The position numbers and the translations under genes were made by a program. The notes under the pieces were generated by a model, which saw only the letters and a list, made by a program, of their open reading frames with translations, did not search any database and was not told the DNA's origin. A stretch of DNA of 64,000 bases, taken from NCBI GenBank assembly GCA_963721385.1, contig CAVRJB010000013.1, positions 806,001-870,000 on the forward strand. Direction: 5' to 3'. Source of the DNA: DAOMFB01 sp963721385. Its GTDB lineage: Bacteria; Acidobacteriota; Thermoanaerobaculia; UBA5066. This document shows, piece after piece, positions 28,731 to 36,470 of the stretch. How positions within the stretch are numbered: the stretch's first letter is position 1; each line of letters opens with the position of its first letter.

Positions 28731-29567
28731 ATGTCGAAAAGGACCCTTGCTCTGTTCGGAGTCACATGTCTCGCGGTCGCGGCGGCGGCTCGCGGGACGG
28801 CGCAGGAGCCGCACGGTCCGCCGAAGATCCTCCAGATCTACCGCGAAGAGGTGAAGCCCGGGAAGGGCCCGGCTCACGCGAAGGTCGAGGCCGGGTGGCC
28901 GGCCGCTTTCGCGAAGGCGAACTCGCCGACGCACTACCTTGCATTTACGTCGATGACCGGCCCATCGGAGGCCTGGTTCAGCACCGGATACGAGTCGCTC
29001 GCCGCCTGGGAGAAGGACACGAAGGCTGTCGAGGGGAACAAGGCTCTTTCGGCCGAGATCGACGCGCTGCTGGAGAAGGACGGCGAGCTCCTCTCCGGGG
29101 GAAGCGGCCTCCTCCTTTCCCACCGGGAGGACCTGAGCAACACACCGACCGTCGACCTCCCGAAGATGCGTTACTTCCGGATCATCACGTTCCGGGTGAA
29201 GCCCGGACACGACGCCGATTTCACGAGCGCGGTCACGATCGTGCGGGACGCCTACAAGAAGGCGAACGTGGCACTCTCGTGGGCGGTCTTCCAGGTCATC
29301 GCCGGAATGCCCGGGCCGACGTACATGGTCTGGATCCCGATGAAGTCGCTCGACGAGCTCGACGCCACCATGAAGGCCGCGAAGGCGATTCAGGAGGCCG
29401 AGGGCGAAGAGGGGCAGAAGGCACTGAACAAGGCGTCCTCGGACGGCTACTTCAGCGTCACCCAGAATCTCTACTCCTTCAGCCCGCAGATGAGCTATCC
29501 GCCCAAGGAATGGGTGGCGAAGGACCCGGACTTCTGGGCCCCGAAGGCGGCCGAGAAGAAGAAGTAG
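28731..29567 (+). CDS. Secreted hypothetical protein, possible dimeric alpha/beta barrel (NIPSNAP/ABM-like)
   Basis: Protein of 278 residues with a signal peptide ending near ARGTAQ. The mature part holds two related segments, each starting like a NIPSNAP or antibiotic-monooxygenase fold: ILQIYREEVKPGKGPAHAK and YFRIITFRVKPGHDADF. The first is followed by a glycine-rich loop. No heme or catalytic motif is evident. A very strong ribosome-binding site suggests abundant product. Function unknown. Confidence 0.7.
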   Translation: MSKRTLALFGVTCLAVAAAARGTAQEPHGPPKILQIYREEVKPGKGPAHAKVEAGWPAAFAKANSPTHYLAFTSMTGPSEAWFSTGYESLAAWEKDTKAVEGNKALSAEIDALLEKDGELLSGGSGLLLSHREDLSNTPTVDLPKMRYFRIITFRVKPGHDADFTSAVTIVRDAYKKANVALSWAVFQVIAGMPGPTYMVWIPMKSLDELDATMKAAKAIQEAEGEEGQKALNKASSDGYFSVTQNLYSFSPQMSYPPKEWVAKDPDFWAPKAAEKKK

Positions 29568-29584
29568 AAGGCCGGATCCCGACC

Positions 29585-30553
29585 TCAACCCGCCGCGGCC
29601 GCGAATCGACGGACGATCGCGGCCGCGGGTTCGACCGAGCGGATCGTCGCGACGCTCTTCCCCGCCTGCCAGAAGTCCTTCGACGACGCCCCTTTCATCG
29701 AGGCGTTCCTGAGCTGGAAGGCCGACCGGACGGAGTAGATCGCGCGCATCCAGTGTTTCGTCCGGTGACCCGAGAGCATCCACCGGCCGATCGGGCCCGC
29801 CTTCGTCCCCATCCGCTCGACGAACGGCGTCTTGATGATCGAGAGCGGGACGCCGGTGATCCGCTCGGTCAGGACGATGTCCTTCTCCTTTGCGTCGAGG
29901 ATCGCCTGTTTGTAGTCGGCGTGGGCGGTGCACTCGTCGGTCGCGATGAACCGCGTCCCCATCTGGACGGCGGAATAGCCGAGGTCGAGCATCGACTTGA
30001 ACTCCGCCTCGCTCCCGACGCCCCCGGCGCAGACGAGCGGGACGCCGAGGTCCGCGAGCTCCGAGAAAAGCTCCTGCGGCGTCTTCCGCCCCGCGTGCCC
30101 GCCGGCCCGGCTGTTGACGCAGATGAGGCCGTCCACCCCTTCGGCGATCCCTTTCTCGGCCCACCGGCGGTCGACGACATCGTGGAAGACGACGGCCCCG
30201 GCCGCGTGCGCCCGCTTCACGACCCAGTCGGGGTTCCCGAGCGCGGTGATGAAGAAGCGGATCCCCGCCTCGAGCGAGAGCGTGAGGTACTCCTCCATCC
30301 GCTTCCGGTAGACGGCCGAGAGCGACTTCTCGGTCAGGATGTTCAGGCCGACCGGCTTCTTCGTCAGGGACCGGATCCGCTTCAGCCCCTCCCGGAAGTC
30401 GAGCTTGTGGACGTAGACGAGCGAGAGCGGCTGGATGACGCCGAGCCCCCCGGCCTCGGAGACGGCGGCGACGAGCTCCGGGTTCGAGCAGGGGTACATC
30501 GGCCCGCAGAGGAGCGGCACCTCGACGCCGGCCATTTCGGTGAACCTCCTCAT
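29585..30553 (-). CDS. Nitronate monooxygenase-type FMN enzyme
   Basis: TIM-barrel flavoprotein of 322 residues in the nitronate monooxygenase / enoyl-ACP reductase II group. Motifs are CGPMYPCSNPELVAAVSEAG at the start, NSRAGGHAG (catalytic histidine region), CAGGVGSEAEF and MGTRFIATDEC (phosphate-binding loop). Substrate not certain. ATG 30553 overlaps the TGA of the DUF4442 gene by four bases and has AGGAGG inside the start region, so the pair is translationally coupled. Confidence 0.88.
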   Translation of the reverse strand: MRRFTEMAGVEVPLLCGPMYPCSNPELVAAVSEAGGLGVIQPLSLVYVHKLDFREGLKRIRSLTKKPVGLNILTEKSLSAVYRKRMEEYLTLSLEAGIRFFITALGNPDWVVKRAHAAGAVVFHDVVDRRWAEKGIAEGVDGLICVNSRAGGHAGRKTPQELFSELADLGVPLVCAGGVGSEAEFKSMLDLGYSAVQMGTRFIATDECTAHADYKQAILDAKEKDIVLTERITGVPLSIIKTPFVERMGTKAGPIGRWMLSGHRTKHWMRAIYSVRSAFQLRNASMKGASSKDFWQAGKSVATIRSVEPAAAIVRRFAAAAG

Positions 30554-31029
30554 CGGCTCGGCCCCACCTTCCAGACGGCCGTGGCCCGCGCCACCGTGTC
30601 TCCCTTTTCGTCGCGGATCACGCTGACGACCTCGTAGTCGCGCGGCTCCGTCGAGGCGACGGGCGGCGCTTCGCAGGTCGCCACGAGCCGGCCCCGCGCC
30701 TTCTTCAGGTACTCGCACGAGAGCCGCACGAGGATCGACCGGCCGTCCGCCGGCATCCCGAAGGTGAGCGCGAGGCCCGTCGACATCTCGCCGAGGTTCG
30801 CGAGGGCGACCGCGTGGACGGAGTCGAGGTGGTTCCGGACGCTGCGCCGGTCGTCGATCGCGATCACGGCTCGGCCCGGGGCCAGCTCCAGGATCTCCGG
30901 CCGGATCGAGCCCGAGTACGGGATGAACCGCCCGAAGAGCTTCGAGAAGACGAACTTCCCGCCCGGCTTCGGGCTCAGGCTCTGCCACGTCGAGCGGAGG
31001 CGCTCGACCGGTGTCTTCGGCTTGGTCAT
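30550..31029 (-). CDS. DUF4442 / hotdog-fold thioesterase-like protein
   Basis: Protein of 159 residues with the hotdog pattern of PaaI/DUF4442 proteins: RSVRNHLDSVHAVALANLGE (helix with the substrate-site region), LSCEYLKKARGRLVATCE and VIRDEKGDTVARATAVWKVG. Probably an acyl-CoA thioesterase or acyl-binding protein. Coupled to the nitronate monooxygenase-like gene by a four-base overlap, hinting at a shared lipid- or acyl-related task. Confidence 0.8.
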   Translation of the reverse strand: MTKPKTPVERLRSTWQSLSPKPGGKFVFSKLFGRFIPYSGSIRPEILELAPGRAVIAIDDRRSVRNHLDSVHAVALANLGEMSTGLALTFGMPADGRSILVRLSCEYLKKARGRLVATCEAPPVASTEPRDYEVVSVIRDEKGDTVARATAVWKVGPSR

Positions 31030-31064
31030 GGAGACCCTCGAGGCCCGGAGGCCGGCCCCGGATG

Positions 31065-32144
31065 TTACGGGAAGAGGCAGAGCTGGGGGCCCGGCGGGAT
31101 GCGGAACGCGGCGACCGAGAGCGCGGGGCCGCCTTCCTCGAAGCCCGCCTTGCGCGCCGCGACGCGGAAGAGCGCGCGGATCTGCTCCGCGTACGGCCCC
31201 TCGCCCCGCATCCGCGAGCCGAACCCGGGGTCGTTCAGCCGCCCGCCGCGGACGTCGCGGATCCGCGAGAGGATCTTCTCCTTCCGGAGCGGCACGTTTC
31301 GCTCCAGCCAGTCGACGAAGAGCGGCGCGACGGCAAGCGGCAGCCGAACCGGCGTGCTCGAGGCGAAGCGTGCGCCGGCCTCGCGGGCCGCCGCGAGGAC
31401 CGCCGGCATCTCGTGGTCGTTCAGGCCCGGCACGACCGGCGCGACGTAGACGCTCGTCGGTATTCCAGCCGAGGAAAGGGCGCGGATCGCCTCGAGGCGG
31501 GCCCGCGGGGACGGGGCGCGTGGCTCCATCGTGCGGGCGAGCGCTTCGTCGAGCGTCGCGATCGAGAGCGCCACGGCCGCGGCGTCGAACGCGGCGAGCG
31601 CCGACAACACGTCGATGTCCCGCGTGACGAGGTCCCCTTTCGTCACGATCCCAACCGGGTTCCGGAACTCGAGGAAGACCTCGAGGCATCGGCGGGTGAG
31701 GCCGAGCTTCCGCTCGACCGGCTGGTACGGGTCCGTGACGCCCGAGAGGGCCACCGTCTGCGGCGTCCACCGGCGCGACGAGAGCTCCTTCCGGAGGAGC
31801 TCCGGCGCGTCCTCCTTGACGAGGATCCGGCTCTCGAAATCGAGCCCGGCCGAGAAACCGAGGTACTCGTGAGTCGGGCGGGCGTAGCAGTAGGCGCAGC
31901 CGTGCTCGCAGCCCCGGTACGGGTTCAGGCTGACGTCGAACGGGATGTCGGGGCTGTCGTTCGTCGACAGGATCGAGCGCGAGGCGTCGGAGAAGAACTC
32001 CGTCCGAAGAGACGCCGCTTCCTCCCCCGGCATCGGCTCGATGTCGTCTTCGTTGGCGTACCTCAGCCGCTCGAACCGGTTCGGGGTGTTCACCCCCGAC
32101 CCCGCGCCCGCGGAGCCGGACGTCGGGCGGAACATACGCCTCAC
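31065..32144 (-). CDS. PA0069-family radical SAM protein (SplB-like)
   Basis: Radical SAM enzyme of 359 residues with the cluster motif C79xxxC83xxC86 (GCEHGCAYCYA) and family landmarks NPYRGCEHGC, VALSGVTDPYQPVERK, GIVTKGDL and YVAPVVPGLND. It is related to spore photoproduct lyase but lacks evidence for that role; the reaction is unknown. ATG 32144 or the nearby ATG 32135 may be the start. It is divergent from the lipoprotein gene. Confidence 0.9.
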   Translation of the reverse strand: MRRMFRPTSGSAGAGSGVNTPNRFERLRYANEDDIEPMPGEEAASLRTEFFSDASRSILSTNDSPDIPFDVSLNPYRGCEHGCAYCYARPTHEYLGFSAGLDFESRILVKEDAPELLRKELSSRRWTPQTVALSGVTDPYQPVERKLGLTRRCLEVFLEFRNPVGIVTKGDLVTRDIDVLSALAAFDAAAVALSIATLDEALARTMEPRAPSPRARLEAIRALSSAGIPTSVYVAPVVPGLNDHEMPAVLAAAREAGARFASSTPVRLPLAVAPLFVDWLERNVPLRKEKILSRIRDVRGGRLNDPGFGSRMRGEGPYAEQIRALFRVAARKAGFEEGGPALSVAAFRIPPGPQLCLFP

Positions 32145-32235
32145 TCACGCCTCGATCGTGGCAGGATTCCGGGCCCGCGTCCAGCCCCGGGGACGCCCGA
32201 AAGTGGCATGCTTCCGCAAGCAACAAGCGGAAGCG

Positions 32236-33196
32236 ATGAAGCGGCCCTCCCGCCCTCTCGTCTTCGCCCTCCTCACGGCGCTCTCGCCGCTCGCCCTCGA
32301 CGGCTGCGTCTCGGTCGGCGTCAAGAGGTCGCACCTCCCGGAGCCGCCCGCCGACGGAAGCGAGCGCCGCGAACGCTCCCGCGAAGAAGACGACCGGAGC
32401 CGTGGAAGTCCTGATCTTCGAAAAGTCCGGCGACGTCGAGGTGTTCCGCCTCGTCCCGTACCCCGTCCTCTCCGAGATCTACCGTGCGGACGGGTCGAAC
32501 CTGACGCTCGTCGGGCGCTCGATGTCGCCGATGTGGGCGATCCCGGACCTCGCCGCCGGCAGCTACCGGATCCTCGTGACGAAGCGGATCACCGAGAACG
32601 GCGACATCGAAGCGCTGAAGGACCCGCGCGGGAAAGAGTTCGACCTCAAGGCGGGCGAGAAGGCGACGCTCCGGGTCGTCCTGAAGAAGATCCCGACCGG
32701 CTGGATCATCCTCGGCGTCGTCGCGGCGGCGGCCCTGATCTACTTCGGAGCCAAGGAGCTGTCGTCGGGGCATGGCCCCCCGTTTCCGCTCGTCCCCCCG
32801 GACGTCGTCGTCGGGGTCGTGATGTGGGCGGTCTCCCAGGCGCCGAAGGGCCCCGGCCCGTCGACCGCCGACGTCTTCCCGGCGAACGGTTCGATTGTCG
32901 CCGCGCGGCGCGTCACGGTGAACTTCCTCGTCGACGTGCCGCTCGCCCCGGACGGCTTCGACGCCGACGCCGTCCTCGCGCTCGGGACGCTCTCGGGATC
33001 GATCCCCGGCGCCGTCTCCTACCGCGCGGAGGACCAGCTCGTCCGCTTCACCCCGGAGCGGGACTTCACCCCCGGAGAGTCCGTCACGGTCACGCTCGAC
33101 CTCGAAAAGGTGAAGGGACCCGGCGGCCGCTCCGGCGAGGGGAAGGTCTCGACGACGTTCCGCGTGGCGCGAAGGCTGAATCGAAGCGGAGCCGGA
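32236..33196 (+). pseudogene. Lipoprotein with membrane segment and Ig-like domain, split by a frameshift
   Basis: ATG 32236 opens a clear lipoprotein signal (FALLTALSPLALDGC). About 30 codons later the sensible protein continues one frame over: a linker (PPTEASAANAPAKK), a beta-rich domain (VEVLIFEKSGDVEVFRLV), a hydrophobic helix (GWIILGVVAAAALIYFGA) and a bacterial Ig-like domain with VFPANGSIVAARRVTVNF and FTPERDFTPGESVTVTL. One extra base near 32,330-32,360 explains the switch. If the break is real, the second part could only start at GTG 32402 and would lack the signal. No stop separates it from the antitoxin-like frame that follows. Confidence 0.7.
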
Positions 33197-33877
33197 ATGA
33201 AACGAGTCGCTCTTTCCCGCGTCAAGGACGACCTGTCGAGGTTTCTGAGAGTCGCCGAGGGCGAAGAGGTCGTCATCACCCGGCACGGCAAGCCGGCCGG
33301 CGTCCTCATCGGCTTCAAGACCGAGGAGGAGTGGATCGACTACCGCCTCGAATCGGATCCCGCGTTCCTCAAGCGCATCGCGGCCGCCCGGAAGGCCCTC
33401 GCCGCCGGAGAGAAGGGATCACAAAATGTCCGACCGCTGGAAGCGCTCAGCCCCGCGCGATCTCGCGGACGCCGGCGACGAGGCGGTCGACCTCCTCGGC
33501 CGTCGTGTAGGCGACGCAGCCGGCGCGGACGAGGCCGTCCCGGCCGTGTCCGAGGCGCGCGACGGCGGTTCTGGCGTAGAAATCGCCGTGTGAGACGAAG
33601 ACGGCGCGGCGCGCGAGCTCCGTCGCGACGGCCTCCGGCGAGCGGCGCGCGACAGAGAAGGCGACCGTCGGCGTCCGCGGCTTCTCCGGCGGCGGGCCGA
33701 AGAGCGTCACGTGAGGGATCTCCGAGAGGCCCTTCCAGAGCTGAGCGAAGAGCTCCCGGCCGCGCGCCTCGAGGACCTCGAAGGCAAGGGCCAGCCGTTC
33801 GCGACGGGTCGCGCCGCTGGCGAGCGAGGCGAGGAACTCCACGGCCGCCGCCGCGCCGACGATCCCCTCGTGACTGA
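33197..33877 (+). CDS. Phd/YefM-type antitoxin-like gene without its own stop
   Basis: ATG 33197 follows GGAG and starts MKRVALSRVKDDLSRFL, with VVITRHGKPAGVLIGF, the classic Phd/YefM antitoxin pattern. The recognisable domain covers about 75 residues, to near 33,420. Beyond it the frame runs on without a stop to 33877 through low-complexity arginine-rich sequence that is antisense to the desulfurase gene. It is also in frame with the Ig-like lipoprotein part upstream. No toxin is present. I judge the first 75 residues real and the tail probably not natural. Confidence 0.55.
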   Translation: MKRVALSRVKDDLSRFLRVAEGEEVVITRHGKPAGVLIGFKTEEEWIDYRLESDPAFLKRIAAARKALAAGEKGSQNVRPLEALSPARSRGRRRRGGRPPRPSCRRRSRRGRGRPGRVRGARRRFWRRNRRVRRRRRGARAPSRRPPASGARQRRRPSASAASPAAGRRASREGSPRGPSRAERRAPGRAPRGPRRQGPAVRDGSRRWRARRGTPRPPPRRRSPRD

Positions 33878-34691
33878 GCGTCCCTGTCTCCAGGCGCTCG
33901 GGAGGCCGGTCCGGCGCGGGTGCGAGCTTCGGGACGTCGAGGCCGGCGAGCCGCTCGCGCTTCCCCCAGAGGACGCCGAGGTGCGGCCCGTAGAACTTGT
34001 ACGGCGAGCAGGCGAGGAAATCGGCGCCTAAGGCCTTCACGTCGACGAGCGTGTGCGGGGCGTAGTGGACCGCGTCGACGAAGACGAGCGCCCCGGCCTC
34101 GTGCGCCATTCCGGCGGCTCGGCGGACGGCGCTGATCGTGCCGAGGGCATTCGACGCCGCACCGATCGCGACGAGCCGGGTCTTCTTCGAGAGGAGCGCC
34201 GGCAGCGCCTCGAGTTCGAGCTGCCCGGTCTCGGGGACCATCGGGAGGACGCGGATCACGACGCCCCGCTCCTTCTCGAGCGCCCGCCACGTGTCGACGT
34301 TGGCGTGGTGATCGAGCTCGGTGACGACGACCTCGTCGCCCGCGTCCCACTTCCGGCCGAGCGCCCGCCCGAGGTGGAACGTCAGCGTCGTCATGTTGGC
34401 GCCGAAGACGACCTCGGACGGCTCGCCGCCGAGCAAGTCCGCCAGCGCCTCGCGCGCGGCCTGGAGCGCGGCGTCGGTCTCGACGCTCGTCGGGTAGGCC
34501 CAGTGGGTGTTCGCGTTGTGCTGAAGGAGGTATCGGGTGACGGCGTTCGCGACCTCCTGCGGGACCTGCGTGCCTCCCGGGCCGTCGAAGTACGCGACGG
34601 GCACACCCCCCTCGAGGCGCGCGAGCGCCGGGAAACGGGAGCGGATGGCGGAGACAGGGGCGACGTCGGCGCGGGTCTCGACGGGGCTCAT
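33447..34691 (-). CDS. Cysteine desulfurase-like aminotransferase class V
   Basis: PLP enzyme of 414 residues of the cysteine-desulfurase-like group (TIGR01976-like). It has YFDGPGGTQVP at the start, TELDHHANVDTWR, VDAVHYAPH (Asp206 and His209) and SPYKFYGPHLG with the PLP lysine Lys232. The catalytic cysteine loop expected of IscS/SufS is not obvious, so activity on cysteine is unproven. Its 3' end overlaps the extended antitoxin-like frame. It is divergent from the MOSC gene with a 30-base gap. Confidence 0.87.
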   Translation of the reverse strand: MSPVETRADVAPVSAIRSRFPALARLEGGVPVAYFDGPGGTQVPQEVANAVTRYLLQHNANTHWAYPTSVETDAALQAAREALADLLGGEPSEVVFGANMTTLTFHLGRALGRKWDAGDEVVVTELDHHANVDTWRALEKERGVVIRVLPMVPETGQLELEALPALLSKKTRLVAIGAASNALGTISAVRRAAGMAHEAGALVFVDAVHYAPHTLVDVKALGADFLACSPYKFYGPHLGVLWGKRERLAGLDVPKLAPAPDRPPERLETGTLSHEGIVGAAAAVEFLASLASGATRRERLALAFEVLEARGRELFAQLWKGLSEIPHVTLFGPPPEKPRTPTVAFSVARRSPEAVATELARRAVFVSHGDFYARTAVARLGHGRDGLVRAGCVAYTTAEEVDRLVAGVREIARG

Positions 34692-34721
34692 GAGGCGGGA
34701 TTATCGCCGTAACATCCGGGC

Positions 34722-35274
34722 ATGGCGCGCCTCGTCTCTCTCAACGTCTCGCTCCCCAGGGAAGTCGTCTGGCGCGCGCACCGCGTTCGGACCGCGTTCT
34801 TCAAGCAACCGGTCGAGGGGCCACTTTCGCTTTCGACGCTCCATCTCGACGGGGACGGCGTCGCCGATCCCCGGTACCACGGCGGGCCGGACAAGGCGGT
34901 CTATCTCTACCCGGTCGAGCACTACGCGTTTTGGGCACGGGAGCTCGGGCGCGACGACCTCACCCCGGGCTCCTTCGGAGAGAACTTCACGACCGAGGGG
35001 CTCCTCGAGACGGACGTCCGGATCGGGGACGTCTTCGAGGTGGGAAGCGCGCGGATCCGGGTGACGAAGCCGCGGACCCCCTGCGCGAAGCTCGGGATGC
35101 GGATGGGGTCGATGGCCTTCGTCCGGCGCTTCGCGGACAGCGGGCGGACCGGCTTCTACCTCGGCGTCGACCGGGAAGGGATCGTCGGCCCCGGCGATTC
35201 GCTGAACCGCGTCTGCGACCGACCCGTCGCGACCAACCGTCGCCGAGGTCTTCCGGGAAATGGTTTCGGGCTGA
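34722..35274 (+). CDS. MOSC-domain protein (YiiM-like), 3' end frameshifted
   Basis: MOSC-domain protein of the YiiM type, which handles molybdenum-cofactor-linked sulfur chemistry. LHLDGDGVADPRYHGGPDKA and GSFGENFTTEGL are typical and TPCAKLG contains the conserved cysteine. The natural C-terminus (DPSRPTVAEVFREMVSG, stop TGA 35272-35274) lies one frame away from the rest. An extra C in the CC at 35219-35220 explains it. As read, the frame runs on and joins the metallopeptidase gene to make a 582-residue chimera, which I do not accept. Confidence 0.8.
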
Positions 35275-35306
35275 GCTTTCCCGGCGCGAGTAAACTCGAT
35301 CGCAAC

Positions 35307-36470
35307 GTGACCTCACGCTGGGAGCGCCGCGAGATCGTCCTCCGGACGAACGCCACCGGGCAGCGCCTGACCGCGCCCGTCTTTCACTGCCACGGCCGGA
35401 ACGAGCGCCCGCTCGCCTACCTGCAGGCGAACGTCCACGGCGGCGAGCTGCAGGGAAACGCGGCGATCCTCGCCCTCTTCGACCTCCTCGAGAAGGAGCC
35501 ACCCCGGGGCAGCCTCGTCCTCGTGCCGCGCGTCAATCCCGTCGGTGCGAACCAGCAGATCGGCGATTACGTCGCGGGCGTCTACGACCTCCTCTCGGGC
35601 GCGAATTTCAACCGAGGCTACATCTATCTGACGGGCCCGTCGCGCGCGACGGCCGCGCCGTACGTCGACGTCGACGCCTTTGCGGCCGTCCACCGCGACG
35701 CGACCCTGTCGGAGATCAAGGACGGCTTCCGCGAGGCGCTGAAGGCGGCGCTCAACGCCATCCGCGACTCCGCGACGACGTGGGGCCTCGACAACCGGCT
35801 CGAGTTCGCGCTCGCGATTCAGGACCTGGCGATCGAAGCCGACGTCGTCATGGACCTCCACACGGGCGACCGGGCCCCGCGCTACCTCTATGCGCCCGAG
35901 GGCGCCACGGCCGCGACGCGCGCGTTCGGCATCCCGTTCGTCCTCGAGATCCCCCACCGCTTCGCGGGCGCCCTCGACGAGGCGTCCTTCGTGCCGTGGA
36001 ACGACCTCTCCGAGGCCTTCCGCCGGCTCGGCCGACCGGACGTGCGCCGCTCCGTGGACGGATTCACCGTCGAGCTCGGCTCGATGAACACCTTCTCGAT
36101 GGCTCAGGGGTCGGAGGACGCCAAGCGGATCGCCTCGGCGCTCCGCTACTACGGCGTCCTCGACGGCGATCCCGACGACCCGGCCTACCGGATCGTCGCG
36201 TGCCGCGTTGCGGACTACCAGTCGATCGCAGCGCCCGAGGGCGGGCTCGTCGACCCGGTCGTCGGCCCCGGCACGCCCGTCCGCCAGGGCGATCTCGTCT
36301 GCCGGATCGTCGACCCGTCGCGGTGCACCGTCCTCCCGCCTCGCTCGGCCGACGCCGTCGTCGAGGTCCGGGCCCCGGAGGACGGCGTGGTCCTGCTGTT
36401 CCACGCCTTCTCCTCGGTGCCGAAAGGCGTCCGCCTCGTCTCGATGATGACGAAGACGAGAATGTTGTAG
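35307..36470 (+). CDS. M14-type deacylase (succinylglutamate desuccinylase/aspartoacylase family)
   Basis: Zinc hydrolase of 387 residues. Zinc ligands are His44 and Glu47 in NVHGGELQGN and His185 in VMDLHTGD; VPRVNPVGANQ follows and a C-terminal beta domain (VDPVVGPGTPVRQGDLV) is typical of the AstE/AspA group. It cleaves an amide or N-acyl bond of a small substrate. GTG 35307 is the likely start, 32 bases after the true MOSC stop; by chance it is in frame with the MOSC start. Confidence 0.85.
   Translation: MTSRWERREIVLRTNATGQRLTAPVFHCHGRNERPLAYLQANVHGGELQGNAAILALFDLLEKEPPRGSLVLVPRVNPVGANQQIGDYVAGVYDLLSGANFNRGYIYLTGPSRATAAPYVDVDAFAAVHRDATLSEIKDGFREALKAALNAIRDSATTWGLDNRLEFALAIQDLAIEADVVMDLHTGDRAPRYLYAPEGATAATRAFGIPFVLEIPHRFAGALDEASFVPWNDLSEAFRRLGRPDVRRSVDGFTVELGSMNTFSMAQGSEDAKRIASALRYYGVLDGDPDDPAYRIVACRVADYQSIAAPEGGLVDPVVGPGTPVRQGDLVCRIVDPSRCTVLPPRSADAVVEVRAPEDGVVLLFHAFSSVPKGVRLVSMMTKTRML

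Noticed and set aside
33426..33600. A toxin gene starting MSDRWKRS after the antitoxin
   Set aside because: Beyond a few residues the frame is antisense to the desulfurase gene and resembles no toxin.
34722..36470. A 582-residue MOSC-deacylase fusion protein
   Set aside because: The natural MOSC C-terminus and stop are visible one frame away, so the fusion is produced by a one-base insertion.
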